Shown piece after piece: positions 35,762-44,791 of a stretch of DNA of 64,000 bases. Numbering within the stretch: the first letter of the stretch is position 1; every line of letters begins with the position of its first letter. Location of the stretch: the NCBI GenBank assembly GCA_030683995.1, contig JAUXPH010000058.1, positions 1 to 64,000 on the forward strand, in the 5' to 3' direction. The notes under the pieces are model-generated. The model was not told where the DNA came from and ran no database searches. It was given only the letters and a program-made list of their open reading frames with translations. The position numbers and the translations under genes are program-made. The stretch comes from Lutibacter sp. (GTDB taxonomy: Bacteria > Bacteroidota > Bacteroidia > Flavobacteriales > Flavobacteriaceae).

Positions 35762-36080
35762 ATAATATTTTTTAATCTACAAACAGGCCGCTCCTATGGA
35801 GCTACAATTAGGGCGCTCCCCTAGAGCTACAATCAGGACGCTCCCCCTAGAGCTACAAACAGGGCGCTCCTACGGAGTTCATTTATTTTATTTTTTTTGC
35901 CTCGTAGAGGCAACCTGTTTGTAATAACAATGAAAGAACGCCTGCCATCGTATTTTTATAAGATTTGTGTGACTTCAACATCGGATATTTTTCCGCCTTC
36001 GCCATATTTTTATTGAATGTTTGTTGGTTTCTGCTAGTTCAAATGTAAGCATATCTTTTATAAGGTGTTAGCCACAGTAC
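35762..36080. other. Intergenic region with palindromic tandem array
   Basis: 319 bp between fic and the GT2 gene, dominated on one side by four short palindromic units (35777-35877) and otherwise AT-rich with no ORF. Confidence 0.65.
35777..35877. repeat. Four tandem 25-26 bp palindromic units
   Basis: Units 35777-35801, 35802-35826, 35827-35852 and 35853-35877 follow CTACAAACAGGNCGCTCC(N3)GGAG; each forms a small GCTCC-N3-GGAGC-type hairpin (some with mismatches). The same unit occurs twice at 37328-37377 on the other side of fic. Confidence 0.88.
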
Positions 36081-37154
36081 TTATCCTTTAAAAGTTAGAA
36101 TTTTAATTAATTTCTCATTAATATAATAATTTCCTGTTCCTAATTTTTCTTTTTTAAGCACTTTGTCTTTAGCTAATTGATTTAGATATTTTGAAGCCGT
36201 AATTCTCGAAACTCCTAAATCGTTCTCAATAAATTCGATTTTTGTATATGGATGTTTGAATAAATTGTTTAATAAATCTTGACTATAAAATTTGTAATTG
36301 TTTCTCAACAAGTTTTTGTATTCGTATATTAAATCTCTAATTTTTCCAATGAGTACAATTGTTTCTTTTGCAATTTGCTCAACGCCATCTAACATATAGA
36401 GTACCCAATTTTCCCAATTGTCAGTTTCTCTAACTTCTTGTAAAAGTTTATAATAATCTGCTTTGTGTTCAATAATGTAACGACTTAAATACAGAATAGG
36501 TAAATTTAGTAAATCGTTCATTACTAAATATAATACATTAATAATTCGCCCAGTTCTTCCGTTTCCGTCATAAAAAGGATGAATACTCTCAAATTGGTAA
36601 TGAATTATGGCCATTTTGACTAATGTGTCAAACTCAGACATACTTTCATCGTTGATGTATTGTTCTAGATTGGTCATTAAATCTAGAATTGTATCATAAT
36701 CTTGTGGTGGTGTGTAAACAATTTCTCCAGTTGTTGAATTTTTCAGAGCTGTCCCAGGAACTTTTCTAAATCCGGCATTATTCTTCTCTAACTCAGATTG
36801 GATTGCAATGATATCATTATTAGTTAAAATTTTATTTTTTGTAATTAAGCCAAATCCTTTTTTTAGTGCGGAGATATAATTTTGAACTTCTTTAGCATTT
36901 AATGATTTAAAACCTTCAAGATTTAATTCGGCTTTAAATATGTCATCGTGAGTAGTTATAATATTTTCAATCGCAGAACTATCTTTAGCCTCTTGAAGTC
37001 CTAAAGTATTAATTAAAATGTTTTCATTCGGAATACTTGAAACGATTCCTTTTAATTCAGCCAATGCTCTGTGAGCTGAAGCCAATTTCTTAAGAATTTT
37101 TTTAGTCTCAATATCTTGTATGAGAGGTAATTTTTTTAATTTTCCAGGTTCCAT
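36081..37154 (-). CDS. Fic-domain protein (class II Fic AMPylase type) with C-terminal winged helix
   Basis: About 357 aa from the ATG at 37154. The inhibitory helix motif SSAIEN (about 59-64) precedes the Fic core with HPFYDGNGRTGR (about 192-203), which has all catalytic residues. A C-terminal winged helix-turn-helix (ITASKYLNQLAKDKVLKKEKLGTGNYYINEKL) may bind DNA. The family transfers AMP or another nucleotide part to protein hydroxyls; self-inhibited unless Glu is displaced. A promoter box and inverted repeat precede it. Confidence 0.93.
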   Translation of the reverse strand: MEPGKLKKLPLIQDIETKKILKKLASAHRALAELKGIVSSIPNENILINTLGLQEAKDSSAIENIITTHDDIFKAELNLEGFKSLNAKEVQNYISALKKGFGLITKNKILTNNDIIAIQSELEKNNAGFRKVPGTALKNSTTGEIVYTPPQDYDTILDLMTNLEQYINDESMSEFDTLVKMAIIHYQFESIHPFYDGNGRTGRIINVLYLVMNDLLNLPILYLSRYIIEHKADYYKLLQEVRETDNWENWVLYMLDGVEQIAKETIVLIGKIRDLIYEYKNLLRNNYKFYSQDLLNNLFKHPYTKIEFIENDLGVSRITASKYLNQLAKDKVLKKEKLGTGNYYINEKLIKILTFKG

Positions 37155-37157
37155 TAT

Positions 37158-37189
37158 GTATAGAAATATTAATTTTCTATACAAAGTTA
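37158..37189 (-). promoter_or_regulatory. fic promoter (-7 TAACTTTG) and operator-like inverted repeat
   Basis: TAACTTTG on the minus strand (37182-37189) matches TAnnTTTG. A perfect 9+9 bp inverted repeat GTATAGAAA-N7-TTTCTATAC (37158-37182) lies right at the expected transcription start and just ahead of the ATG at 37154: a good site for autoregulation by the winged helix of Fic. Confidence 0.6.
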
Positions 37190-37327
37190 ATTCATTATGA
37201 TAAAATAATCACATTTTCTTATCATAACTTTATAAAATGGTAAAATATCTTGGTTTATTTATCATAGCATTTTTCAGCGGTCGTATTTTGGCTAACAACT
37301 TATATGTTTACATTAATTTAAAATCAG

Positions 37328-37377
37328 CTACAAACAGGACGCTCCTCTGGAGCTACAATCAGGGCGCACCTACGGCG
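37328..37377. repeat. Two tandem 25-bp palindromic units
   Basis: 37328-37352 and 37353-37377, the same CTACAAACAGG/CTACAATCAGG family as at 35777. The second runs over the stop codon of the next glycosyltransferase. Confidence 0.85.
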
Positions 37378-38632
37378 ATAATATATTTTCATAAAACGCC
37401 AGACTCTGTTGCGCCACTATTTCCATACTGAATTTCTGTTCCACTTTTTTTCTGGCTGCTGACCCAAATTGCTTTTGCAGTTCGGGATCTTCCAACAACG
37501 CCACAATTTTTTCAGCATACATTTTATGTTCATTTGGATTTACCAAAAATCCGTCCACACCGTCCTCTATGATTTCGATTGCCCAGCCAATATTGGATGC
37601 TACAACGGGTTTTTGCAGAGCCATCGCTTCCAGCCAGGACACCGGCAAGGCTTCCGCAAATGTAGGGAATACGCACAGGGTTGCCTGTTCAATGTGTTTT
37701 TTTATTTCCCCATAAGGCACGCCACCCAAGTAAGTGACATTTACCAAGGCGGTTGGACTAAACAATGCCTGCATCATCGCCCAGGTGGAGGTATTTCCCG
37801 AAATAATGTCACTGGCATCACGTCCCACCAACATGAGTTGGGCGGTTGGGTGTTGTTCCACCACTTTATTGAAGATGAAGGGGAGTTCGAGGAGGCCTTT
37901 TTTTCTTATTATTGTACCAAAATATAGAATACTATTAGCATTTGGATTCTTTTCGAAAGGTTGCCACGTCGCTATCGCTTCTTGCAATGACGAGTTTTCG
38001 TTATTAATTGAGTTTCTTTTAAACAAACTCAAATCAACTGCATTGGGGATGATGGTGAAATTTTTGTTTAGGCCGAAGAGCTGGTTGGTGAGGTTGGCCG
38101 TAAACTGGCTAACGGAAATGAGTCCGTTAGCGTTTTGCAGCGCTCTTTTTTCATGAAACTTGTTGACCCACTTTACCGGCCGCTGGTCCAAATGACAAAA
38201 ATAGGTGTCGGAGCCGTTTAATCTGATGACTACCGGACATTTTTTTGGTTTTATAAAGGAGGTGATGCCTGTCCAGTCGGGTGCTTCCACCAAGTCGATT
38301 TCTTGATTGGCATACAATGCATTGATGATGCGTTCCAGTTTTTTACGGGTCAGCCACCAGGACAATCCTTTCAACTTTACATTTTTAATTTGCTGTACCA
38401 CAATCCCATTGTCGTCAAACACCGCATCTGCTGTTTGTCCGTACACCAAAATCCTGACCGCACAACCCTGCGCCAACAATCCGACCGCCAAATTTTTGAT
38501 GCTGGTGCCAATGCCGCCTGAGTTGCCGGTTTTTGGATGGGGGTATTCGGGGGTTAGGAAGGCTATCCTATCCCCGGCCCTTTCCCAAGGAAAGGGTGTA
38601 GATTCTGATATTTGATATATTTTTGACATCAA
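37370..38632 (-). CDS. Glycosyltransferase family 4 with repeat-derived inserts
   Basis: About 420 aa GT-B enzyme. GGIGTSIKNLAVGLL (N-lobe), LYFGTIIRKKG (C-lobe start), and PTFAEALPVSWLEAMALQKPVVAS (EX7E region). Two segments look repeat-encoded: residues about 8-20 (STPFPWERAGDR, from a CCCTTTCC-caa-GGAAAGGG palindrome) and about 209-224 (NSSLQEAIATWQPF, from a sequence reading TCATTGCAAGAAGCGATAGC). Both keep the frame. Start is the ATG at 38632 or the adjacent ATG. Confidence 0.83.
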   Translation of the reverse strand: MMSKIYQISESTPFPWERAGDRIAFLTPEYPHPKTGNSGGIGTSIKNLAVGLLAQGCAVRILVYGQTADAVFDDNGIVVQQIKNVKLKGLSWWLTRKKLERIINALYANQEIDLVEAPDWTGITSFIKPKKCPVVIRLNGSDTYFCHLDQRPVKWVNKFHEKRALQNANGLISVSQFTANLTNQLFGLNKNFTIIPNAVDLSLFKRNSINNENSSLQEAIATWQPFEKNPNANSILYFGTIIRKKGLLELPFIFNKVVEQHPTAQLMLVGRDASDIISGNTSTWAMMQALFSPTALVNVTYLGGVPYGEIKKHIEQATLCVFPTFAEALPVSWLEAMALQKPVVASNIGWAIEIIEDGVDGFLVNPNEHKMYAEKIVALLEDPELQKQFGSAARKKVEQKFSMEIVAQQSLAFYENILSP

Positions 38633-38938
38633 TTTAAAATTTGCATGTATTCATAGACCATTTTATCGATGGTAAAATGTTCTTCAATTAATTTACTGAT
38701 ATTAGTTTCTATCCTAATTCCACCCTTCCTCGCTCCGCAATCCCGATAACCATCGGGACTCCCGACTTTGAGGATGTGATAAAAGGTCTCTGACCTTTGC
38801 TTTACCAATTATAAATATTAGTAATCGCAGCTTTTTTTAAAACATCAATTACTGATTTGTCAACTTTTGTAATTTCTATTATTCCTCTGTCATTTACAAA
38901 ATTCAAAATATAGGCAAACAGTTAGCATATCTATCGCA
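38633..38938. other. Intergenic region with a glycosyltransferase remnant
   Basis: 306 bp; holds the 3' glycosyltransferase fragment (38637-38714) and an interrupted TCCCGAT-aacc-ATCGGGA palindrome (38741-38758). Nothing else recognised. Confidence 0.65.
38637..38714 (-). pseudogene. 3' fragment of a GT4 gene, copy of the end of the gene at 40562
   Basis: In one frame it reads TNISKLIEEHFTIDKMVYEYMQILN-stop, matching the last residues (RKLIEERFTIDKMVSEYMQI) of the glycosyltransferase ending at 40562. DNA identity is roughly 80%, so it is a diverged paralog end and not a fresh duplication. It and the intact end flank hipBA in the same direction. Confidence 0.75.
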
Positions 38939-40174
38939 TTACAATTTCGAAATGCTTTGTATATTTTTTTTGATAAAAAGCATCGACTCTTTTGTAACAT
39001 CCGCATTATTTGCGTGATGCATCCAGTTAGCAACGGCATTCTGAACTTCTTCTATCACTTCATTTGCCTTTTTAAATTTAAAATGATTTGCTAAGGCTAT
39101 TAAATCTGATTTTGTTGGATTTTTACTTTCTCCAGAAATCATCATACTATGAAAACCGTGAGATGAGTTAGAAAATACGATATCATAAGCAGGTGCTAAC
39201 TGCCATTTTCCTTGAGCATCCATTAAATAAGAAATGTTTTTGCTGTGATCGTCTCTATTATGGGCAAAGACATTGAAAGCAGCCAATCTAAGGATTTTTT
39301 CGTGGGCAATTACATCTTTCTCTAATTGAAAACTTACTTCCATTAAATGACCATAGTCCATCGTGCTCCATCTAAAATCATCATTTAATAAACCGGCAGC
39401 TGAAAGTAAATGCAATCGGTTATTTAAAGTTCTGTCGAATCTTTTGGTTCCAAAAAATAATTTTCCCGAAATACTTTTAAACAACCTACAAGGATTCATA
39501 ACAATTCCGGCTTCTAAAGCCATTGTATGATAAGCATATTCTATTTGAGCAATATCTGTTCTGTCATTTAAAGAAGGAAACTTTATAAGCCAATGTTCAT
39601 ATCCTTTGGGAAGAATATCAATACCATAGATCAAATGTTCTGTTTCGGGATTATAGCCAACTACTATTTTTGGACGCGCGCCACCAGAAGAACCGCCCAT
39701 TTCATAAAGTTCTTCCAATATCAAAGAACTATCTCCGTTTAAAACTACCTTGATCTCTTTGAAAATAGCATCTAATTCTAATTGTAATTTTTCTTGAATT
39801 ACCGATTCAATTTCAGGTAGATAACTTAATGCGCCCATACCTTTTGAGCCCACATAAGACAAGCGGTGCAGTGGAGTTACTGTTTGAATTAACACGCCTT
39901 TTTTAGCCAACGCTCTATCTAACAGCATACGACCCCAACCATCGGGCAAGGAATCTGAGAAAACACCAAACAAACCTTCGAAAGGATTGGGAAGAGCCGT
40001 ATAAATAGTGTCTTTTAAAGGCAAATGAAAAGGTGAAATTTCGAGTCCTAAAGCAATAAAATCAAGATCATATTTAAAATAGATCGTTTTATTGTCTTGC
40101 ACCAACTCACCAACTTTTATTTCCCTGTCTCCAAAATTAATAGAAACAATTATTTTTTGAATGGATTGCATCAC
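38939..40174 (-). CDS. hipA: HipA-family serine/threonine kinase toxin
   Basis: 411 aa. HipA kinases phosphorylate a translation target (GltX in E. coli) and induce persistence. Visible: N-subdomain (PNPFEGLFGVFSDSLPDGWGRMLLDRAL), P-loop-like GSSGGARPK (161-169), Lys198 in WLIKFP, catalytic loop HNRDDHSKN (305-313) and metal-binding APAYDIV (327-333). All key residues are present, so it should be active. It overlaps the HipB-like antitoxin gene by 4 bp. The target cannot be inferred. Confidence 0.93.
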   Translation of the reverse strand: MMQSIQKIIVSINFGDREIKVGELVQDNKTIYFKYDLDFIALGLEISPFHLPLKDTIYTALPNPFEGLFGVFSDSLPDGWGRMLLDRALAKKGVLIQTVTPLHRLSYVGSKGMGALSYLPEIESVIQEKLQLELDAIFKEIKVVLNGDSSLILEELYEMGGSSGGARPKIVVGYNPETEHLIYGIDILPKGYEHWLIKFPSLNDRTDIAQIEYAYHTMALEAGIVMNPCRLFKSISGKLFFGTKRFDRTLNNRLHLLSAAGLLNDDFRWSTMDYGHLMEVSFQLEKDVIAHEKILRLAAFNVFAHNRDDHSKNISYLMDAQGKWQLAPAYDIVFSNSSHGFHSMMISGESKNPTKSDLIALANHFKFKKANEVIEEVQNAVANWMHHANNADVTKESMLFIKKNIQSISKL

Positions 40175-40461
40175 TTTCGAGTTGTATTGCTAAATAATTT
40201 TTCTATTTTCCCAAAATCAGCTTCTATTAAAAAAACGGTATTAAAATCGGCTAATCGATTAAAAAAGTACGCTAACTTCAATAAGGATTCTAACGAAATT
40301 TGCCCTGTGGTTTCAAAACGCTTGATGCTTCCAAAAGACACTCCCGATTTTTTAGCCAACTCCAGTTGCGAAATACCGTGTTTTTTTCGAAGTTGTTGGT
40401 GTTTACTTACCAACTCATTCATAACCGATGCGGGCGTTTTTATGATACTAAATTGTGACAT
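40171..40461 (-). CDS. hipB: HipB-like XRE antitoxin
   Basis: 96 aa. HTH_XRE fold: LRKKHGISQLELAKKSGVSFGSIKRFETTGQISLESLLKLAYFFN. It precedes and overlaps hipA (ATGA), the standard antitoxin-first order, and probably represses the operon promoter in the AT-rich stretch at 40462-40560. Confidence 0.9.
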   Translation of the reverse strand: MSQFSIIKTPASVMNELVSKHQQLRKKHGISQLELAKKSGVSFGSIKRFETTGQISLESLLKLAYFFNRLADFNTVFLIEADFGKIEKLFSNTTRK

Positions 40462-40561
40462 AAATAGCTACTATACTATACAAATATAGGTAAAAATAAG
40501 AATTATGGACAATATATTATACATAATTATTATATTGGTACTTTTTGCTTGTTTATTGACA

Positions 40562-41644
40562 TTAGATTACTATTTGCATGTATTCACTTACCATTTTATC
40601 GATGGTAAAACGTTCCTCAATTAATTTACGGGTATTGGCGGTAATTTTTTTGTTGCCCATATATACTTCCTGAAGTAAGTCTGATAATTGGTCAATATTC
40701 TTTGCCTCAAAAATATAGCCGTTTTCATTGTTTGTGATTGCTTCTTCATTGCCCCCAACATTGGTGGTGATTACGGGTACATTGGCCGCCAAACTTTCCA
40801 GAATAGACAGACTGAAACATTCCATATGGGTAGGCTGCAGCATATAATCATAGTTGGCATATAAGGATTTGAGCTGTGCAGTGCTGCCTTTAAAATTGAA
40901 ACAATGTTCGAGTTTTAACACTTGTACCAAGGCCTGCAATTCCATTTTATAAGGGCCATCCCCAAAAACATCGATTTTCAGTTCTTTTTTGATGGGTTCC
41001 GGCAATAAGGCTACCGCTTGGATTAAATCCTGAATGCCTTTTGAAAACCTTAAATGGGAAGCTGTCAAGAATGTTGGTTTTTCTATTGACCTAGTTGTTC
41101 TTGTTGCTATTTCCAGAATATCAATTCCGTTATAAATCACTTGTGTTTTGGGCTGGATGTGCTTTCCGAAATCCTTTAGCAATTCTTTAATCGTATAGGC
41201 TGAAACGCCTACAAACAAATCGATATAACGGCTAAATAGCAACCCTTTGATTCTTTTTTTTATTCTTTTAGCAACTGGATACCCTTCCAACGGACGCGGA
41301 TTGTGGTCGACCGCAATGATTGTTGCTTTGGACAATTGCTTTACTTGCTTAAAAAACGGGGTGCACAGTTCCAAAAAATGGGTGATGATGTGGGTATAGT
41401 CCGTTTCCTGCTGTGCCAAACTTTCCAGGAAAAAGCTTTCGATGCTTTTGGAGCTGTTGTATTTAATCGTCAGTAATTGATAGTCGCCGTGGGTTGCGCC
41501 GTTTGGAAAAAACCAATCCACTTCAATGTTGGCTTCCTTGCATTTCTTGTCGAACTCCCAAAAAAAAGCATCCATTCCGCCTACCCTTTCCGGCAACAAT
41601 TCGTAATTGCAGAGCACCGCTATTTTACTTTTTTCTATGCCCAT
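40562..41644 (-). CDS. Glycosyltransferase family 4
   Basis: 360 aa GT-B enzyme: GGMDAFFWEF N-terminal loop, FLTASHLRFSKGIQDLIQAV, VFGDGPYKMELQ and MECFSLSILESLAANVPVI (EX7E). Start overlaps the end of the gene at 41635 by 10 bp. It belongs to the same transcript as the next four upstream genes. A fragment of a paralog lies at 38637. Confidence 0.9.
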   Translation of the reverse strand: MGIEKSKIAVLCNYELLPERVGGMDAFFWEFDKKCKEANIEVDWFFPNGATHGDYQLLTIKYNSSKSIESFFLESLAQQETDYTHIITHFLELCTPFFKQVKQLSKATIIAVDHNPRPLEGYPVAKRIKKRIKGLLFSRYIDLFVGVSAYTIKELLKDFGKHIQPKTQVIYNGIDILEIATRTTRSIEKPTFLTASHLRFSKGIQDLIQAVALLPEPIKKELKIDVFGDGPYKMELQALVQVLKLEHCFNFKGSTAQLKSLYANYDYMLQPTHMECFSLSILESLAANVPVITTNVGGNEEAITNNENGYIFEAKNIDQLSDLLQEVYMGNKKITANTRKLIEERFTIDKMVSEYMQIVI

Positions 41645-43035
41645 TGTCTCAATGTTTCGGCGATTCGTTTGCTGGTGCCATTTATAGGTTTTCCTATTTC
41701 AAGATCAAGAAAATTATCTCTCTCCATTTTTTTATTGTCACCTTTTTCAAGAATCCTATTTATGACATCAAGAAACTCCGCTTCATTTTTAACGATATGA
41801 GTTGAATTTGATTCAACTAATTTTGTAAGGTGTGCATAATTTAAAAACTTTTGATCATCGAACATTTTATTTTCAATATTGCCAAAAACGGGATTTATTA
41901 CTGGCTTGTCAAAAATAAAGGCATCTAATGTAATTGTTGAAAGCACATTTATACATAAATCACAGTATTTTAAAAGCGATTTTAAATCATTCAAATCTTC
42001 CATTGATGGAACTCTTTGCGTCCAAGCTTCCTGATGTACTGCTCTCCTAATTTTCCAATCGGGATAATTCCAAATTATAAAAGGATATTTTTCTGCAAAT
42101 TCTTTAAATCTTATGGGCTCTTCTGCTGGTGAAGTTCTAACGATAAGATTTACGGATTTTATTAAGTTGCCATTTTTAATAAAATTGGCCAATAGTTCCA
42201 AATATATAGGATCATTTTCACTGCTAGCATCATTGCAAGTAAAGAGTACGATTGGTAAATTTGGGTCTATTTTAAATTTATCGATAAATTGGGCTTTATC
42301 ATAGCCATATTTATCCATACTGTAAGGTTCAAATTGTGGTGTTCCAACAATCGCAACCTGATTATCATTTATTGATTGGTAAAAATGCAATAAATCTTCT
42401 TTCATTAAATTGCTCCAAACCAAATAATAGTCAAAATTACCTGCCATCCGTCCTTTAGAAGCCAAGTTGTCCCAACTGAATATAAAAGTAGCAGTCTTAA
42501 TACTTAACTGCTCAGCGGCATAAATAAGTGGTGCAATAAAAGGTGGACGCTGGTGCGTAAAAAACAACATCGAAATATCATATTGATTTAAAAGCTGTTG
42601 GTATTTTTTGGTGATTTCGTGCGAATGAAAAGTTCTTTGCTGAAATCGGTTATAACGATGAATCCATTTTTCGGAATACAGCCTTTTAGACCATTTGTGA
42701 ATAAATCTGTTTGCAATTCCTCTTGGATTATTTGCTTTGGATTTTGTACTATTCAAATTGTCAGTTATTCCAAAATTACCTTTAGCATGCAATTGTAAAT
42801 GGGTTACTTCTTTTGATTTTCTGAAAAACCAAGTGAAAAAGGTTTCTTCAAAAACATCCAATTCTACTATTGTACAATTTAAATTCAAATGTTCATAAAC
42901 ATTCTTTGGCAAACAAGAAAAAATGATAACGTTGTTAAAATTTTCTTTTGCTTCTGCTATAAAATCAGACATTATAAAATTACGATACCCTACGCCATCA
43001 GTTATGACCACTCCTAAGTTTTTCATGTATTGCAT
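41635..43035 (-). CDS. Putative polysaccharide biosynthesis/UDP-glycosyltransferase-like protein
   Basis: 466 aa, cytosolic. N-terminus MKNLGVVITDGVGYRNFIMSDF (ATG at 43035 or 43026), then SWDNLASKGRM and a C-terminal half with VNLIVRTSPAE and INVLSTITLDAFIFDKPVI, which resemble GT-B/UDP-N-acetylglucosamine 2-epimerase-like folds in capsule loci. No family assigned with certainty. Two short copies of its 5' end lie upstream at 44792-44893 and 45475-45513. Confidence 0.7.
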   Translation of the reverse strand: MQYMKNLGVVITDGVGYRNFIMSDFIAEAKENFNNVIIFSCLPKNVYEHLNLNCTIVELDVFEETFFTWFFRKSKEVTHLQLHAKGNFGITDNLNSTKSKANNPRGIANRFIHKWSKRLYSEKWIHRYNRFQQRTFHSHEITKKYQQLLNQYDISMLFFTHQRPPFIAPLIYAAEQLSIKTATFIFSWDNLASKGRMAGNFDYYLVWSNLMKEDLLHFYQSINDNQVAIVGTPQFEPYSMDKYGYDKAQFIDKFKIDPNLPIVLFTCNDASSENDPIYLELLANFIKNGNLIKSVNLIVRTSPAEEPIRFKEFAEKYPFIIWNYPDWKIRRAVHQEAWTQRVPSMEDLNDLKSLLKYCDLCINVLSTITLDAFIFDKPVINPVFGNIENKMFDDQKFLNYAHLTKLVESNSTHIVKNEAEFLDVINRILEKGDNKKMERDNFLDLEIGKPINGTSKRIAETLRQWA

Positions 43036-43877
43036 TATATTAAACTGCCAATCCTGCCGTGATCGGAATATGATCTGTGCACTATAAACTCTTTGTCTAT
43101 AGGCTCTTCTGACAGAAAAGTGATGTCACAAAAATAATTTTCTTCAATAGGATTTAAACGCCATGGTATCACGCTTTTAAAATCCAACACCCACCCGTTT
43201 TTTTCTAATTCTTTTGTTTTCAAATCATTCCAAGAAGTTATATAATCCATCCAATTATAGCCTAACTGCCAAGCCTGTTCTTCCATCAACTTAAGATTTT
43301 CAATATCCACTATTCTTAAACCGCCAACTTTTTCCTGACTCACTGCTCTTGAACCATCATCTAAAATTAAACCTTTTAATGATGGCTGTTTAAAGTAATG
43401 CGTATCTTTTATAATTAAATCATTAATAGTTACTACAACATTTTTACAAATATTATCAAATTCGCTATTTTTGATTGTTGGGTTAATTTTTACATATCTA
43501 ACTAAATCATAATAGCGTATCCACCTCATATTTTTATACAAACCTAAACCCGCTGCATTTGCAGCTGTTGCAGCTAAAGGGTAATAATTTCTTGCCAAAT
43601 CATATAACTTTCCTAAAATCCCTTGTCCCCTGCATTCTTCAAATAGGTACACGTTTATTATCCATGCCAAACCACCTCCAAAATTAGCACCTACATGACC
43701 AACAACTTCCCCTTGAACATTTAAACAAATAAAAGAGCGTCCAAATTTTTCATCACCGTATTGCCATTCCCAAAAGCCCTTATTTTGAAGCGGATGATTT
43801 TCCCTATAAATTTTAGTAAAAAAAAGTTCCAGTTTATGCCAATCTTTAATAGTGGCTTCTCTTGTAATCATGCTCAT
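43035..43877 (-). CDS. GNAT-type N-acetyltransferase in polysaccharide locus
   Basis: 280 aa. GNAT core: VVGHVGANFGGGLAWIINVYLFEECRGQGILGKLYDLA contains the acetyl-CoA R/Q-x-x-G-x-G/A loop (CRGQGILG). The C-terminal half (from about 150) has no clear family. It overlaps the next gene by one base and follows the deacetylase immediately, fitting modification of an amino sugar. Confidence 0.8.
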   Translation of the reverse strand: MSMITREATIKDWHKLELFFTKIYRENHPLQNKGFWEWQYGDEKFGRSFICLNVQGEVVGHVGANFGGGLAWIINVYLFEECRGQGILGKLYDLARNYYPLAATAANAAGLGLYKNMRWIRYYDLVRYVKINPTIKNSEFDNICKNVVVTINDLIIKDTHYFKQPSLKGLILDDGSRAVSQEKVGGLRIVDIENLKLMEEQAWQLGYNWMDYITSWNDLKTKELEKNGWVLDFKSVIPWRLNPIEENYFCDITFLSEEPIDKEFIVHRSYSDHGRIGSLI

Positions 43878-44789
43878 TTATTTATAATTTTTTCCTCCAG
43901 GCAAATCATTGCAATCAAATCTATTCAGCAATAAAGGTTTTTCAGCAAGAGTGTTATTGCCTCTTTTGGTTGTAAAACCAATTTTATATCCAACATTTTT
44001 TGCAATTGCAGCAACCTCTAGCGTACAAGTTTCCTCATTACCATAAGGATAAGCCACCATTTCTATTTTTGAATTTGTTAGCGTTTCAAAATACAATTTA
44101 GAATGTTCCAGTTCAAATTTTATTGAACCCAAATCTATTAAGCCTAAAGGATAATGATTGTGCGTATGACTTCCTAAATAACCTCTTTTGGCTAAATTAA
44201 GCAAATTCTCATTACTCATATACAGTTTCTCCAAGACAATAGCTTCTTCAAAATGGGAATTAAATACTTTATTAATTATTAGTTCTTGCTTGTCATAAGC
44301 CATCTTAAAATTTAACAAATATTTTAATTCAGCACTTTTCTTATCGTCGTAAACATATATCTTTTGTGCTTTATTTTTTTCAGATTCTGAAAAATCGATT
44401 TTATCAATATTTTCAATACTGTTTAAAAAATCTGCAGGATCCATAATTGATCTCAATAAATGTATTTTGTGAACGGTACTCACTTTTTTATCTTCAAAGT
44501 TTTTGGAGTTTGCGAAAAATATAGCCGGAATTCCTAATTCATCAAGAATGGGCAGTCCATACTCAAACTGTTCTTTTAAACCATCATCAAAAGTAACCAA
44601 CAAATAATTTTGTTTAGATTGAAGAATTTCATCCAAATTTTTAATTAAATCTGTGGGATGAATAAACTTTCCAATATCATTTAGGGATAACAACTGTTTT
44701 TCAAATACAGAAGGTGTCAATCCAAAAATACTTGGATAATTCGCTTCGAAGTTTTCTCTTATATAATGGTAATTACTAACTGTCAACAT
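43878..44789 (-). CDS. Polysaccharide deacetylase (NodB-homology, CE4) family
   Basis: 303 aa. NodB motifs: LLVTFDDGLKEQFEYGLPIL (metal/catalytic Asp pair) and GSHTHNHYPLG (metal His pair), then MVAYPYGNEE. Removes acetyl groups from a sugar polymer or lipid-linked sugar. It ends one base before the GNAT gene. The ORF in front (44792-44893) is a fragment of another gene ending 2 bp before this start. Confidence 0.87.
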   Translation of the reverse strand: MLTVSNYHYIRENFEANYPSIFGLTPSVFEKQLLSLNDIGKFIHPTDLIKNLDEILQSKQNYLLVTFDDGLKEQFEYGLPILDELGIPAIFFANSKNFEDKKVSTVHKIHLLRSIMDPADFLNSIENIDKIDFSESEKNKAQKIYVYDDKKSAELKYLLNFKMAYDKQELIINKVFNSHFEEAIVLEKLYMSNENLLNLAKRGYLGSHTHNHYPLGLIDLGSIKFELEHSKLYFETLTNSKIEMVAYPYGNEETCTLEVAAIAKNVGYKIGFTTKRGNNTLAEKPLLLNRFDCNDLPGGKNYK

Positions 44790-44791
44790 TT

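Noticed and set aside
37237-37431. 64-aa plus-strand ORF beginning MVKYLGLFIIAFFSG
   Set aside because: Although it starts with a hydrophobic stretch, it runs through the palindromic units and into the antisense of the glycosyltransferase end; no family match.
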